The notes: a model not told the origin generated them from the sequence alone. Shown: positions 1 to 5,585, counted from the first letter of the stretch. The stretch is 7,271 nt of DNA from an uncultured Clostridia bacterium (GCA_946645735.1 CAMPCK010000041.1:1-7271); one strand, 5' to 3'. A program made the numbers and translations.

Positions 1-1625
1 AGACAAGAAACGGCAAGCGTACAGCACAGGCTGCCGGAAAGATCGCTGTAGACATGGTAGGCGAAGGTCTTATCGACAAGGCTACAGCTGTTACAAGACT
101 TGAACCTCAGCAGATCGATCAGCTGCTCCATCCTATGTTTGCGGCTGACGAGCTCAAGAAAGCAAAGGATATCGCCAAGGGACTTCCCGCTTCTCCCGGA
201 GCGGCCTGCGGACACATCTACTTCTCAGCTGATGAGGCTACAGAAGCCGCTGCAAACGGTGAGAAGGTCATCCTCGTAAGAGCGGAGACATCACCTGAAG
301 ACCTTGCGGGAATGGTTGCAGCTGAGGGTATCCTCACAGCCAGAGGCGGTATGACTTCACACGCTGCAGTAGTTGCCAGAGGAATGGGCAAGTGCTGCGT
401 TGCAGGATGCTCAGAAGCCAGAGTGGATGAAGAGACCAAGACGGTATCCTTCGAGTCAGGCGCAACCTTCAAAGAAGGAGACGTGATCTCCATAGACGGA
501 TCCACAGGTTTCATCTATGGTGAAGCCATAAATACTGTAGAACCCGACGTTTCAGGAGACTTTGCTACGCTCATGGGCTGGGCGGACGAGATAAGGACGC
601 TTAAGGTCAGAGCCAACGCAGACAATCCCAGAGACGCTAAGCAGGCTGTGGAATTCGGATGTGAAGGAATCGGTCTTTGCAGGACCGAGCACATGTTCTT
701 CGAGGAAGAAAGAATACCTGCCATCAGAAGGATGATCGTAGCTGAAACAGCTGAAGAGAGAAAGGCTGCTCTTGATATAATCAGACCTTTCCAGCAGGGA
801 GATTTCAGAGAGATGTACAAGGTACTGGGAGAGATGCCCATGACCGTCAGACTCCTGGATCCTCCTCTCCACGAATTCCTTCCTCATACTGAGGAGGAGA
901 TCAGAGATCTCGCAAAGACGATGAATATCAGCTATGAGAGACTCCAGGGCACAGTTGATGAGCTCCATGAGCTCAATCCTATGCTCGGAACCAGAGGATG
1001 CAGACTTGCAGTTCTTTATCCGGAGATCGCAGAGATGCAGACCGAAGCCATAATCGGCGCAGCTATAGAAGTAAAGAAGGAATGCGGTTTCAATATCGTT
1101 CCTGAGATAATGATACCTCTCGTAGGTGAAGCCAGAGAACTTACCTTCGTAAAGGAAAAGGTAGTGGAGACCGCTGACAGGATGATAGAAGAAGCAGGTA
1201 TCGAGATGAAGTACATGGTGGGAACCATGATCGAGATACCCAGAGCAGCTCTTACGGCAGATGAGATCGCCAAGGACGCTGAGTTCTTCTCATTCGGAAC
1301 CAATGACCTTACCCAGATGACTCTGGGCTTCTCCAGAGACGACACAGGCAAACTCCTTGAGTACTATGTCGATAAGGGAATCTATGAAGAGGATCCTTTC
1401 AAGACTATAGACGTCGACGGAGTAGGCAAGCTCGTTGAGATGGCTGTTAAACTCGGCAAGCAGACAAGACCCAATATCAAGCTCGGCATCTGCGGAGAGC
1501 ACGGCGGAGATCCGAAGAGCATCGATTTCTGCCACAGGGTGGGCCTGACATACGTATCATGTTCACCTTTCAGAGTTCCTATTGCAAGACTGGCTGCTGC
1601 CCAGGCTGCAATAAAGAACAGATAA
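1..1625 (+). CDS. ppdK: Pyruvate, phosphate dikinase (C-terminal part, cut by left window edge)
   Basis: Cytoplasmic enzyme interconverting pyruvate + ATP + Pi and PEP + AMP + PPi; in anaerobes it often runs in the glycolytic, ATP-forming direction. The frame is open from base 3, so the gene starts upstream; by comparison with the about 874-residue Clostridium symbiosum enzyme, about 335 residues (the ATP-grasp part) are missing. What remains is the swivelling phospho-histidine domain, motif GGMTSHAAVVARG with the catalytic His codon at 360-362, and the complete PEP/pyruvate TIM barrel. Barrel residues recalled from the C. symbiosum enzyme are all present: Arg (GLCRTEH, 681-683), Arg (TVRLLDPP, 849-851), Glu (MIEIPRA, 1233-1235), Asn (GTNDLTQ, 1302-1304) and the acid/base Cys (GICGEHGG, 1491-1493). 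The Thr two residues before the His (354-356) is the position phosphorylated by PPDK regulatory proteins in plants and some bacteria. The stop is TAA at 1623-1625. No terminator follows, so transcription may run into the next gene. Confidence 0.97.
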   Translation, partial: TRNGKRTAQAAGKIAVDMVGEGLIDKATAVTRLEPQQIDQLLHPMFAADELKKAKDIAKGLPASPGAACGHIYFSADEATEAAANGEKVILVRAETSPEDLAGMVAAEGILTARGGMTSHAAVVARGMGKCCVAGCSEARVDEETKTVSFESGATFKEGDVISIDGSTGFIYGEAINTVEPDVSGDFATLMGWADEIRTLKVRANADNPRDAKQAVEFGCEGIGLCRTEHMFFEEERIPAIRRMIVAETAEERKAALDIIRPFQQGDFREMYKVLGEMPMTVRLLDPPLHEFLPHTEEEIRDLAKTMNISYERLQGTVDELHELNPMLGTRGCRLAVLYPEIAEMQTEAIIGAAIEVKKECGFNIVPEIMIPLVGEARELTFVKEKVVETADRMIEEAGIEMKYMVGTMIEIPRAALTADEIAKDAEFFSFGTNDLTQMTLGFSRDDTGKLLEYYVDKGIYEEDPFKTIDVDGVGKLVEMAVKLGKQTRPNIKLGICGEHGGDPKSIDFCHRVGLTYVSCSPFRVPIARLAAAQAAIKNR

Positions 1626-1663
1626 GTCGCTATTGACCGCGTATCATGACAGATCCACGGTAC

Positions 1664-1670
1664 AGAAAGG
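1664..1670 (+). promoter_or_regulatory. Ribosome binding site fixing a GTG start
   Basis: AGAAAGG ends 6 bases before GTG at 1677. It supports the unusual GTG start, because no ATG with a comparable site occurs at the start of the conserved N-terminus (MKGILYTFF). Confidence 0.65.
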
Positions 1671-1676
1671 ATAACT

Positions 1677-2129
1677 GTGAAAGGTATACTTTACACATTT
1701 TTCATATCAATGGTCCCTGTTATTGAACTGAGGGGAGGGATCCCCGCAGGAGTGGCAGCAGGACTCCCGGTATTCTGGGCTGCTTTGATATCCATTATCG
1801 GAAATATGATACCGGTGCCTTTTGTACTCTTCTTCATCAGAAAACTGCTGGTGTGGATGGAGCAGAAGAGCAGCCTGCTCGGGAGGTTCGCAAAGATGCT
1901 CAGGGACAGGGCTGACGCCAATAAGGAAAAGGTCCTGAAATATGAATTCTGGGGTCTGGTCCTTCTGGTCGCCATACCGCTTCCGGGAACGGGAGCGTAT
2001 ACCGGCGCATTGGTAGCTGCCATGGTTGATATGCAGATCAAGAGAGCTGTACCTGCCATATTTATAGGCGTAGTCATAGCGGCAATAATAGTAAGTCTGG
2101 TTACTACCGGTGTAGTGGCTATGTGGTAA
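1677..2129 (+). CDS. COG2426-type small multidrug export family membrane protein
   Basis: A 150-residue hydrophobic protein that I recognise as the COG2426 / Sm_multidrug_ex (PF06695) type. Family membership rests on the motifs PVIELRGGIP (residues 14-23) and PLPGTGAYTGA (about 101-111), which are typical of these proteins, and on the short length. Hydrophobic segments lie at about residues 4-28, 31-58, 91-117 and 124-148. A charged loop of roughly residues 61-90 (EQKSS...RDRADANKEK) sits between the second and third, giving about four membrane passes. The 'multidrug export' name is a database label; the substrate and even the transport role are not well established for the family. Start is GTG at 1677, 51 bases after ppdK. 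The next gene follows after only 14 bases, so it is almost certainly co-transcribed with the sigma-54 activator. That leaves open a link between the activator's signal and export or uptake of a metabolite, which is speculation. Confidence 0.82.
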   Translation: MKGILYTFFISMVPVIELRGGIPAGVAAGLPVFWAALISIIGNMIPVPFVLFFIRKLLVWMEQKSSLLGRFAKMLRDRADANKEKVLKYEFWGLVLLVAIPLPGTGAYTGALVAAMVDMQIKRAVPAIFIGVVIAAIIVSLVTTGVVAMW

Positions 2130-2143
2130 AGAGAAACACACAC

Positions 2144-4231
2144 ATGAAAGACTTTGGCATTAAAAGGGTACTGGAACCCAAGGGCTCCATACCCGTAGCG
2201 GCATGGAAACTTGATAATTCAAAGAAGATCCGGTCTGATGAGATCCGGATCTCTTTGGATTGGATAGATTTTGAAAGAGACAATATGGACCAGATCGCTT
2301 CGATCTCGGGATATGATCAGGCAGAGACGAGAGCCCGTATCATGAAGATCGTAGAGGAGAGGGGAAAGTTCCATAACCCTTACACTGAATCAAGCGGAGT
2401 TTTTTCGGGGATCATAGAAGCCTGCGGCAAGAACGTGGATCTGGATTCCAAGGGACTCAGGATAGGAGACAGGGTAGTGGCTGCCTGTCCTCTGGCAGGC
2501 CTTCCCATGTATCTGGAAGAGATAACCGAACTGGATTTCAACTACAGCCAGGCCAAGGTGAAGGGATACGTGATCTGCTTTGAGACCACCAACCTTTACC
2601 GCGTTGATGACAGCATAACGAACATCCAGCATCTTCTGAGGGCTATCGATGAAGAAGGAAACTTCGAGGGCATACAGTATGAACTCATGACCCACAGGTC
2701 GAGAAACGTTGCCGTCGTAGGAAGCAATCTGGCTGAAGCGGTCCTCTATTCAAACCTGGTCAAGAAGACGTGGTTCGGAGACTGCAGGGTCACCTTCATA
2801 ATGGATAAAGCCTATCTTTATGAGGGAATGGAGGAGGACCTCAGGGAGGTATTCGGAAACGCCGCAGACAGGATCATCGGAGTCAGCCTGTCCAGTCCCT
2901 ATGAGGCCGGCCTTGAAGTGGTCAGGAGCGAAGAAGGCAGACTGTTTGACTGTACGATAAACCTCGAGAATATTGCGGGATGCGACAGCTTCACGGCGCT
3001 GATTACCAGGAATAAGGGTGAGATCTGCTTCATAAGCATGAGCAACAGATACAATCAGAGCATGCTCGCAGCGGATTCCATGGGCAAGGAAGTCTTCTTC
3101 TACGCACTGGACGGATTCAAGGATACGACCTTCGAGTTTTCCAGAGAACTGGTAGAGTATTCCAGGTCATGTCTTGAAAGGCTTGACAGCTTCTATGCTG
3201 AAAAGACTTCTCAAAGAGGAATGCCTATACTGGAGGCATCCCTGGGAGAGAGGACGAAGAAAGCCGCAAAGAATATCGACAACTTCATTTACGAGTCTCC
3301 GAAGACCGGTGAAATGGTCGAGGAGATCCTGAACATCGCCCGCTACGACGCGAACGTGATCATTCAGGGAGAGACCGGTTCCGGAAAGGAAAGAGTATTC
3401 GACCTGATCCTGCAGAATTCCATTAGAAGGGATAAACCGGCCATAAAGATAAACTGTGCCACCATCCAGGAAAACCTGGCAGAAAGCGAGTTTTTCGGCT
3501 ACGAAAAGGGATCTTTCACAGGAGCTTCATCGGACGGAAAAGAAGGATACTTCTCCCTTGCGAACAACGGAACTTTGTTTCTGGATGAGATAGGAAGCCT
3601 GCCTCTTGACATGCAGGCCAAGCTTCTCAGAGTCCTTCAGGAGAACACTTTCTATAAGATAGGAGGGACTGAACCCATACATGTCAACGTAAGGGTCATC
3701 GTGGCGAATAACGTACCTCTCAAAAAACTTGTCGAAGAAGGAAAGTTCAGAGAAGACCTCTATTACAGACTGAATATATGTCAGATAAACGTTCCGCCTC
3801 TGAGAGCCAGAACGGAGGACATAGTTTGCCTTGCAGATGCCTTCCTTGAGAATTACAGCAGGAAGTACGGCATAGCAAAATCATTCTCTGCCGACGCCTA
3901 CAAGGAACTCATGACATATCACTGGCCCGGAAACGTAAGGGAACTGGAGAACACAGTTCACAGGCTCTACATCACTGAAAGAAGCGATGTGATAGACGGC
4001 GATGATGTGAACGGAATGCTGAATGAAAGCGTGTTCGATGACGTGGTCGTGGACGTCAAAAATGAGTTCAGCAGAGAGAAGGATCTGAACTTTGATTCAA
4101 TAATGAGTCAACAGGAGAAGCGTCTCATCGCTTTTGCACTTAAAAAAGAGGGCACGACGAGGGCTGCAGCGGAGTTTTTGGGAATGTCCCAGGCAACTCT
4201 TGCCAGAAAAAAGCTGAAATACGGGCTGTAA
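2144..4231 (+). CDS. Sigma-54 enhancer-binding activator with a Kdd-like (3,5-diaminohexanoate dehydrogenase) sensor domain
   Basis: A 695-residue transcription activator of RNA polymerase-sigma-54. Residues 1 to about 355 resemble L-erythro-3,5-diaminohexanoate dehydrogenase of lysine fermentation, judged from memory. Shared features are an N-terminal RVLEPKG..PVAAWKLDN segment, a GroES-like SGVFSGIIEACG...IGDRVV part (about 84-112) and a Rossmann half. In that half the expected GxGxxG is degraded to VVGSNLAEA (about 191-199), so binding of NAD or catalysis may be lost. Residues about 383-620 are the AAA+ domain: Walker A GETGSGKE (409-416), a GSFTGA sigma-54 contact loop (456-461, usual form GAFTGA), Walker B LFLDE (D481, E482), arginine fingers in FREDLYYR (R536, R542) and sensor II WPGNVRE (594-600). 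Residues about 661-695 form a Fis-type HTH. ATG at 2144 is preferred; an in-frame GTG at 2123 would overlap the previous gene and has no good ribosome site. There is no phosphoacceptor receiver domain, so a small ligand is the likely signal. Confidence 0.92.
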   Translation: MKDFGIKRVLEPKGSIPVAAWKLDNSKKIRSDEIRISLDWIDFERDNMDQIASISGYDQAETRARIMKIVEERGKFHNPYTESSGVFSGIIEACGKNVDLDSKGLRIGDRVVAACPLAGLPMYLEEITELDFNYSQAKVKGYVICFETTNLYRVDDSITNIQHLLRAIDEEGNFEGIQYELMTHRSRNVAVVGSNLAEAVLYSNLVKKTWFGDCRVTFIMDKAYLYEGMEEDLREVFGNAADRIIGVSLSSPYEAGLEVVRSEEGRLFDCTINLENIAGCDSFTALITRNKGEICFISMSNRYNQSMLAADSMGKEVFFYALDGFKDTTFEFSRELVEYSRSCLERLDSFYAEKTSQRGMPILEASLGERTKKAAKNIDNFIYESPKTGEMVEEILNIARYDANVIIQGETGSGKERVFDLILQNSIRRDKPAIKINCATIQENLAESEFFGYEKGSFTGASSDGKEGYFSLANNGTLFLDEIGSLPLDMQAKLLRVLQENTFYKIGGTEPIHVNVRVIVANNVPLKKLVEEGKFREDLYYRLNICQINVPPLRARTEDIVCLADAFLENYSRKYGIAKSFSADAYKELMTYHWPGNVRELENTVHRLYITERSDVIDGDDVNGMLNESVFDDVVVDVKNEFSREKDLNFDSIMSQQEKRLIAFALKKEGTTRAAAEFLGMSQATLARKKLKYGL
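4093..4110 (+). promoter_or_regulatory. Copy 1 of the 18-bp TGANTCA-pair motif, inside the activator gene
   Basis: TGATTCA-ATAA-TGAGTCA: two pseudo-palindromic heptamers whose starts are 11 bp apart. It is nearly identical to the intergenic copy at 4273-4290 (16 of 18 bases). It lies in the coding region just before the HTH and encodes DSIMSQ, so it could be chance. The match in sequence and in spacing to the intergenic copies argues that it may be a distal operator, about 350 bp upstream of the predicted sigma-54 start site. Confidence 0.4.
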
Positions 4232-4241
4232 CCATCAGCTA

Positions 4242-4259
4242 TGACTCAAAAATGACTCA
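4242..4259 (+). promoter_or_regulatory. Copy 2 of the 18-bp motif: candidate upstream activator site
   Basis: TGACTCA-AAAA-TGACTCA: a direct repeat of two pseudo-palindromes one helical turn apart (starts 4242 and 4253). It begins 10 bases after the activator's stop codon. At about -203 to -186 relative to the predicted start site near 4445, it falls in the usual range for sigma-54 enhancer sites. The Fis-type HTH of the adjacent gene product is the expected binder (inference). Confidence 0.6.
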
Positions 4260-4272
4260 AAAGCTCCTTAAA

Positions 4273-4290
4273 TGATTCAATAATGAATCG
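4273..4290 (+). promoter_or_regulatory. Copy 3 of the 18-bp motif: candidate upstream activator site
   Basis: TGATTCA-ATAA-TGAATCG, containing the perfect inverted repeat GATTCA-ATAA-TGAATC. It starts 31 bp after copy 2, almost exactly three helical turns, so both copies face the same side of the DNA. A further degenerate pair (TGAATAT-GAAA-TGATCG, 4304-4320) continues the 11/20 bp rhythm but matches poorly. Confidence 0.6.
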
Positions 4291-4321
4291 AATCGAGCGG
4301 ATATGAATATGAAATGATCGT

Positions 4322-4360
4322 GGCTTTGGATGTTTTGACAGGCATCCGAAGCCTTTTTTT
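4322..4360 (+). terminator. Rho-independent terminator of the activator gene
   Basis: GGCTTTGGATG (4322-4332) pairs with CATCCGAAGCC (4343-4353): 11 pairs with one G-U, around a 10-base loop, followed by seven T. It should end the transcript that runs through the membrane-protein and activator genes. It sits between the proposed activator sites and the sigma-54 promoter, so it also insulates the repeat-protein gene from read-through. Confidence 0.9.
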
Positions 4361-4372
4361 ACAAAAAACGGG

Positions 4373-4401
4373 TTTTAAAAAAATTTTTTTAAGAATTTTT
4401 T
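4373..4401 (+). other. A/T tract (A7T7 plus T6) between activator sites and sigma-54 promoter
   Basis: TTTT, then A7T7 at 4377-4390, then AAGAA and T6. Phased A/T runs of this kind can curve DNA. At this place, between enhancer sites and a sigma-54 promoter, curvature could help looping in place of IHF. I see no IHF consensus. The functional reading is inference. Confidence 0.35.
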
Positions 4402-4418
4402 CGCTTTCCGGATAGTTT

Positions 4419-4434
4419 TGGCACGCATGATGCT
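4419..4434 (+). promoter_or_regulatory. Sigma-54 (-24/-12) promoter of the repeat-protein gene
   Basis: TGGCACG-CATG-ATGCT against the consensus TGGCACG-N4-TTGCW has one mismatch. The invariant GG (4420-4421) and GC (4432-4433) are separated by exactly 10 bases. With the C of the GC at -12, transcription would start near G4445, leaving an A-rich leader of about 54 bases without obvious structure. No sigma-A promoter with clear -35 and -10 boxes is seen here. A sigma-54 activator gene directly upstream makes the call much stronger. Confidence 0.88.
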
Positions 4435-4484
4435 TTATATATGGGCGTAAACCGAAAAAAAAATAAACTTATATAAATAAATGT

Positions 4485-4490
4485 GGAGGG
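4485..4490 (+). promoter_or_regulatory. Ribosome binding site deciding the start at 4499
   Basis: GGAGGG lies 8 bases before ATG at 4499. The in-frame ATG at 4481 overlaps this site and has no ribosome site of its own, so it is not the start. Confidence 0.8.
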
Positions 4491-4498
4491 AAAGAAAA

Positions 4499-5242
4499 AT
4501 GGATATGAAGAAATACCTTGATTTCGCTTTTGAAACTGCAGTAGATACTATCGACGTAGGAGCTTTTGGTCATGATGACGCTAAGAAGATCATCATCACC
4601 GGTATGAAGGCTTTCCTTAAGAAGAACGATTTCGAATTCACAGATGAAGAGATCGAAGCAAGAGCAGAAGCAGGCCTTAAGGGACTTGCAGTAGCTGACG
4701 CTGATTTCGATACAAAGCACAGAGCTGATTCCGTAAACGCTCCCAAGGAAACCACAAGAGAAGATCTCCTTGGATATGCTTTCGATTCTGTTACAGCAAC
4801 TCTCGATCTCGGCGGATTCAAGGCTGAGGACGCTGTTAAGATGGCAGTAACAGGAATGATGGCTTATTCTGCATCAAACGGCCAGAACTTCTCACAGGAA
4901 GAAGTAAAGGCTTTCGTAGCTAAGAAGATGAAAGAACTCGCAGTAGCAGACGCTGACTTCGATAAAGAGCACAGAGATGATTCCGTAAACGCTCCTAAGG
5001 AGACTACACATGAAGACTTCCTTGAATTCGCATTCGATTCCGTAACAGCAACTCTCGACCTCGGCGGATTCAGACCTGAAGATGCACTTAAGATGGCAGT
5101 TACAGGAATGAAGGCTTATGCATATGATAACAACCAGAAGTTCACAAACGAAGAGATCATCAACGCTGCAAAGAAGAAGATGAAAGAGATCTTCGGAGCT
5201 TCAAAGGATTACGAGTATCAGGATTGGTCAATGCCCAGATAA
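4499..5242 (+). CDS. Unrecognised acidic protein with three tandem 84-residue repeats
   Basis: I do not recognise this 247-residue protein. It is built from three head-to-tail units of 84 residues without indels: 5-88, 89-172 and 173-247, the last shortened and divergent after about 55 residues. Each unit has a helical-looking first half ([FY]AF[DE]..., then [LI]D[LV]G[GA]F...[DE]DA.K, then TGM.A[FY]) and a second helix (EE[IV]...). In units 1 and 2 this is followed by a conserved segment, LAVADADFD.[KE]HR.DSVNAPKETT. The protein has no Cys, one Trp, no signal peptide and no membrane segment. By my count it has about 49 Asp+Glu against 32 Lys+Arg, so it is acidic and probably soluble in the cytoplasm. 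The DxDxD in units 1 and 2 recalls an EF-hand loop, but the Gly at position 6 and the acidic residue at position 12 are missing. A sigma-54 promoter, a strong ribosome site and a narrow codon choice suggest high, conditional expression. It is apparently monocistronic, closed by a terminator at 5352-5380. Confidence 0.93.
   Translation: MDMKKYLDFAFETAVDTIDVGAFGHDDAKKIIITGMKAFLKKNDFEFTDEEIEARAEAGLKGLAVADADFDTKHRADSVNAPKETTREDLLGYAFDSVTATLDLGGFKAEDAVKMAVTGMMAYSASNGQNFSQEEVKAFVAKKMKELAVADADFDKEHRDDSVNAPKETTHEDFLEFAFDSVTATLDLGGFRPEDALKMAVTGMKAYAYDNNQKFTNEEIINAAKKKMKEIFGASKDYEYQDWSMPR
4511..5239 (+). repeat. Three tandem 252-bp coding repeats
   Basis: Units start at 4511, 4763 and 5015 with an exact 252-bp period; the third is 225 bp up to the last sense codon. 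Units 2 and 3 are the closer pair in their first halves (shared FAFDSVTATLDLGGF-like coding stretch). Units 1 and 2 share the linker half, including GATTCCGTAAACGCTCC in both. This pattern suggests internal duplication followed by loss of the linker half in the last unit. Confidence 0.9.
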
Positions 5243-5249
5243 ACCGGTA

Positions 5250-5342
5250 TTAAGAGAACATCCGGGTCAGCCTTAATAGATAAGATAAGTTAATAAAGAT
5301 AAATAAAGATAAGATAATTATACCGACCCTATTTTCTCTTAA
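5250..5342 (+). other. Long-range hairpin around a GATAA-rich 3' UTR segment
   Basis: TTAAGAGAA (5250-5258) is perfectly complementary to TTCTCTTAA (5334-5342). Inside it, GGGTC (5264-5268) pairs with GACCC (5325-5329). The enclosed 56 bases are A/purine-rich with five GATAA copies starting at 5279, 5284, 5298, 5308 and 5313. It lies between the repeat-protein stop and its terminator, so it would be part of that mRNA's 3' UTR. Role unknown; mRNA protection or protein/RNA binding are possibilities. Confidence 0.45.
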
Positions 5343-5351
5343 ATATAAAAC

Positions 5352-5380
5352 AAAAAACTGCGCCAGAAGCGCAGTTTTTT
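5352..5380 (+). terminator. Strong intrinsic terminator after the repeat-protein gene
   Basis: Bases 5352-5363 (AAAAAACTGCGC) pair perfectly with 5369-5380 (GCGCAGTTTTTT) around a CAGAA loop, giving a 12-bp stem with an A-tract before and a T-tract after. Its symmetry means it could work in both directions. Confidence 0.93.
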
Positions 5381-5381
5381 G

Positions 5382-5411
5382 TTGACTGGGGAGAAGGGGA
5401 TATAGTATATT
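5382..5411 (+). promoter_or_regulatory. Sigma-A promoter of the uracil permease-pyrR operon
   Basis: TTGACT (5382-5387) and TATATT (5406-5411) are separated by 18 bases. A start site near 5418 would leave a leader of about 170 bases containing the attenuator. The overlapping TATAGT at 5401 is too close to the -35 box. Confidence 0.7.
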
Positions 5412-5427
5412 AGTTTATGGAAAAAAC

Positions 5428-5517
5428 ATCTTTAAATCGGTACAGAGAGACCGGCAAGATCTAACATAGGGTGACAGATATGCTTTAACTTGACTTGCCG
5501 CGGGGCAGGTCTTTTTT
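5428..5517 (+). promoter_or_regulatory. PyrR-type pyrimidine attenuator (binding loop, antiterminator, terminator)
   Basis: Three mutually exclusive RNA structures can be drawn. The PyrR-binding anti-antiterminator has ATCTT (5428-5432) with AAGAT (5456-5460), then TCGGT (5437-5441) with ACCGG (5450-5454), around a loop holding CAGAGA (5443-5448). This loop matches the CNGNGA loop known for PyrR sites, although the closing pair is A-G rather than the usual C-G. The antiterminator pairs CGGCAAG (5452-5458) with CTTGCCG (5494-5500). The terminator pairs GACTTGCC (5492-5499) with GGCAGGTC (5504-5511), followed by six T. Expected logic: UMP-bound PyrR holds the first hairpin, frees the terminator and lowers expression of the permease and of pyrR itself, which is encoded at 6973. 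Confidence 0.85.
5492..5517 (+). terminator. Attenuator terminator in the uracil permease leader
   Basis: An eight-pair stem (one G-U) with a GCGG loop and a T6 tail. Its 5' arm is the same sequence used by the antiterminator, so termination should be conditional. Confidence 0.85.
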
Positions 5518-5585
5518 GTTGCATAGACCCCGTGCCAGGCAGATGTTTTTAGGAAATTATCACTGGTAACCATAAGGAGGAAATT

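Noticed and set aside
515..968. Minus-strand open frames of 108 and 138 codons within ppdK.
   Set aside because: They are antisense to a well-conserved coding region, have no start context and resemble no protein family; shadows of codon bias.
2123..2143. A GTG start at 2123 adding seven residues to the activator and overlapping the previous gene.
   Set aside because: No ribosome site precedes it, and the added residues (MVKRNTH) are not part of the Kdd-like region, which begins just after the ATG at 2144.
1691..2143. Minus-strand open frames of 144-150 codons covering the COG2426-type gene.
   Set aside because: The plus-strand frame has family motifs and a ribosome site; the antisense frames have neither.
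4481..4498. A six-residue N-terminal extension of the repeat protein from ATG 4481.
   Set aside because: It would be translated through the GGAGGG ribosome site, which is correctly spaced for ATG 4499.
4691..5000. DxDxD segments in units 1 and 2 as true EF-hands.
   Set aside because: The loop lacks the Gly at position 6, the hydrophobic residue at position 8 and the acidic residue at position 12; kept only as a possible metal-binding hint.
4499..5242. The repeats as a CRISPR array or mobile element.
   Set aside because: The 252-bp period is in frame, protein-coding and diverged at the codon level; there are no short identical repeats with spacers, no terminal inverted repeats and no transposase.
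5417..5464. A 15-codon open frame (MEKTSLNRYRETGKI) starting at the predicted transcription start of the permease leader.
   Set aside because: It has no ribosome binding site, and its sequence is fully explained by the PyrR-binding hairpin; attenuation here does not need a leader peptide.
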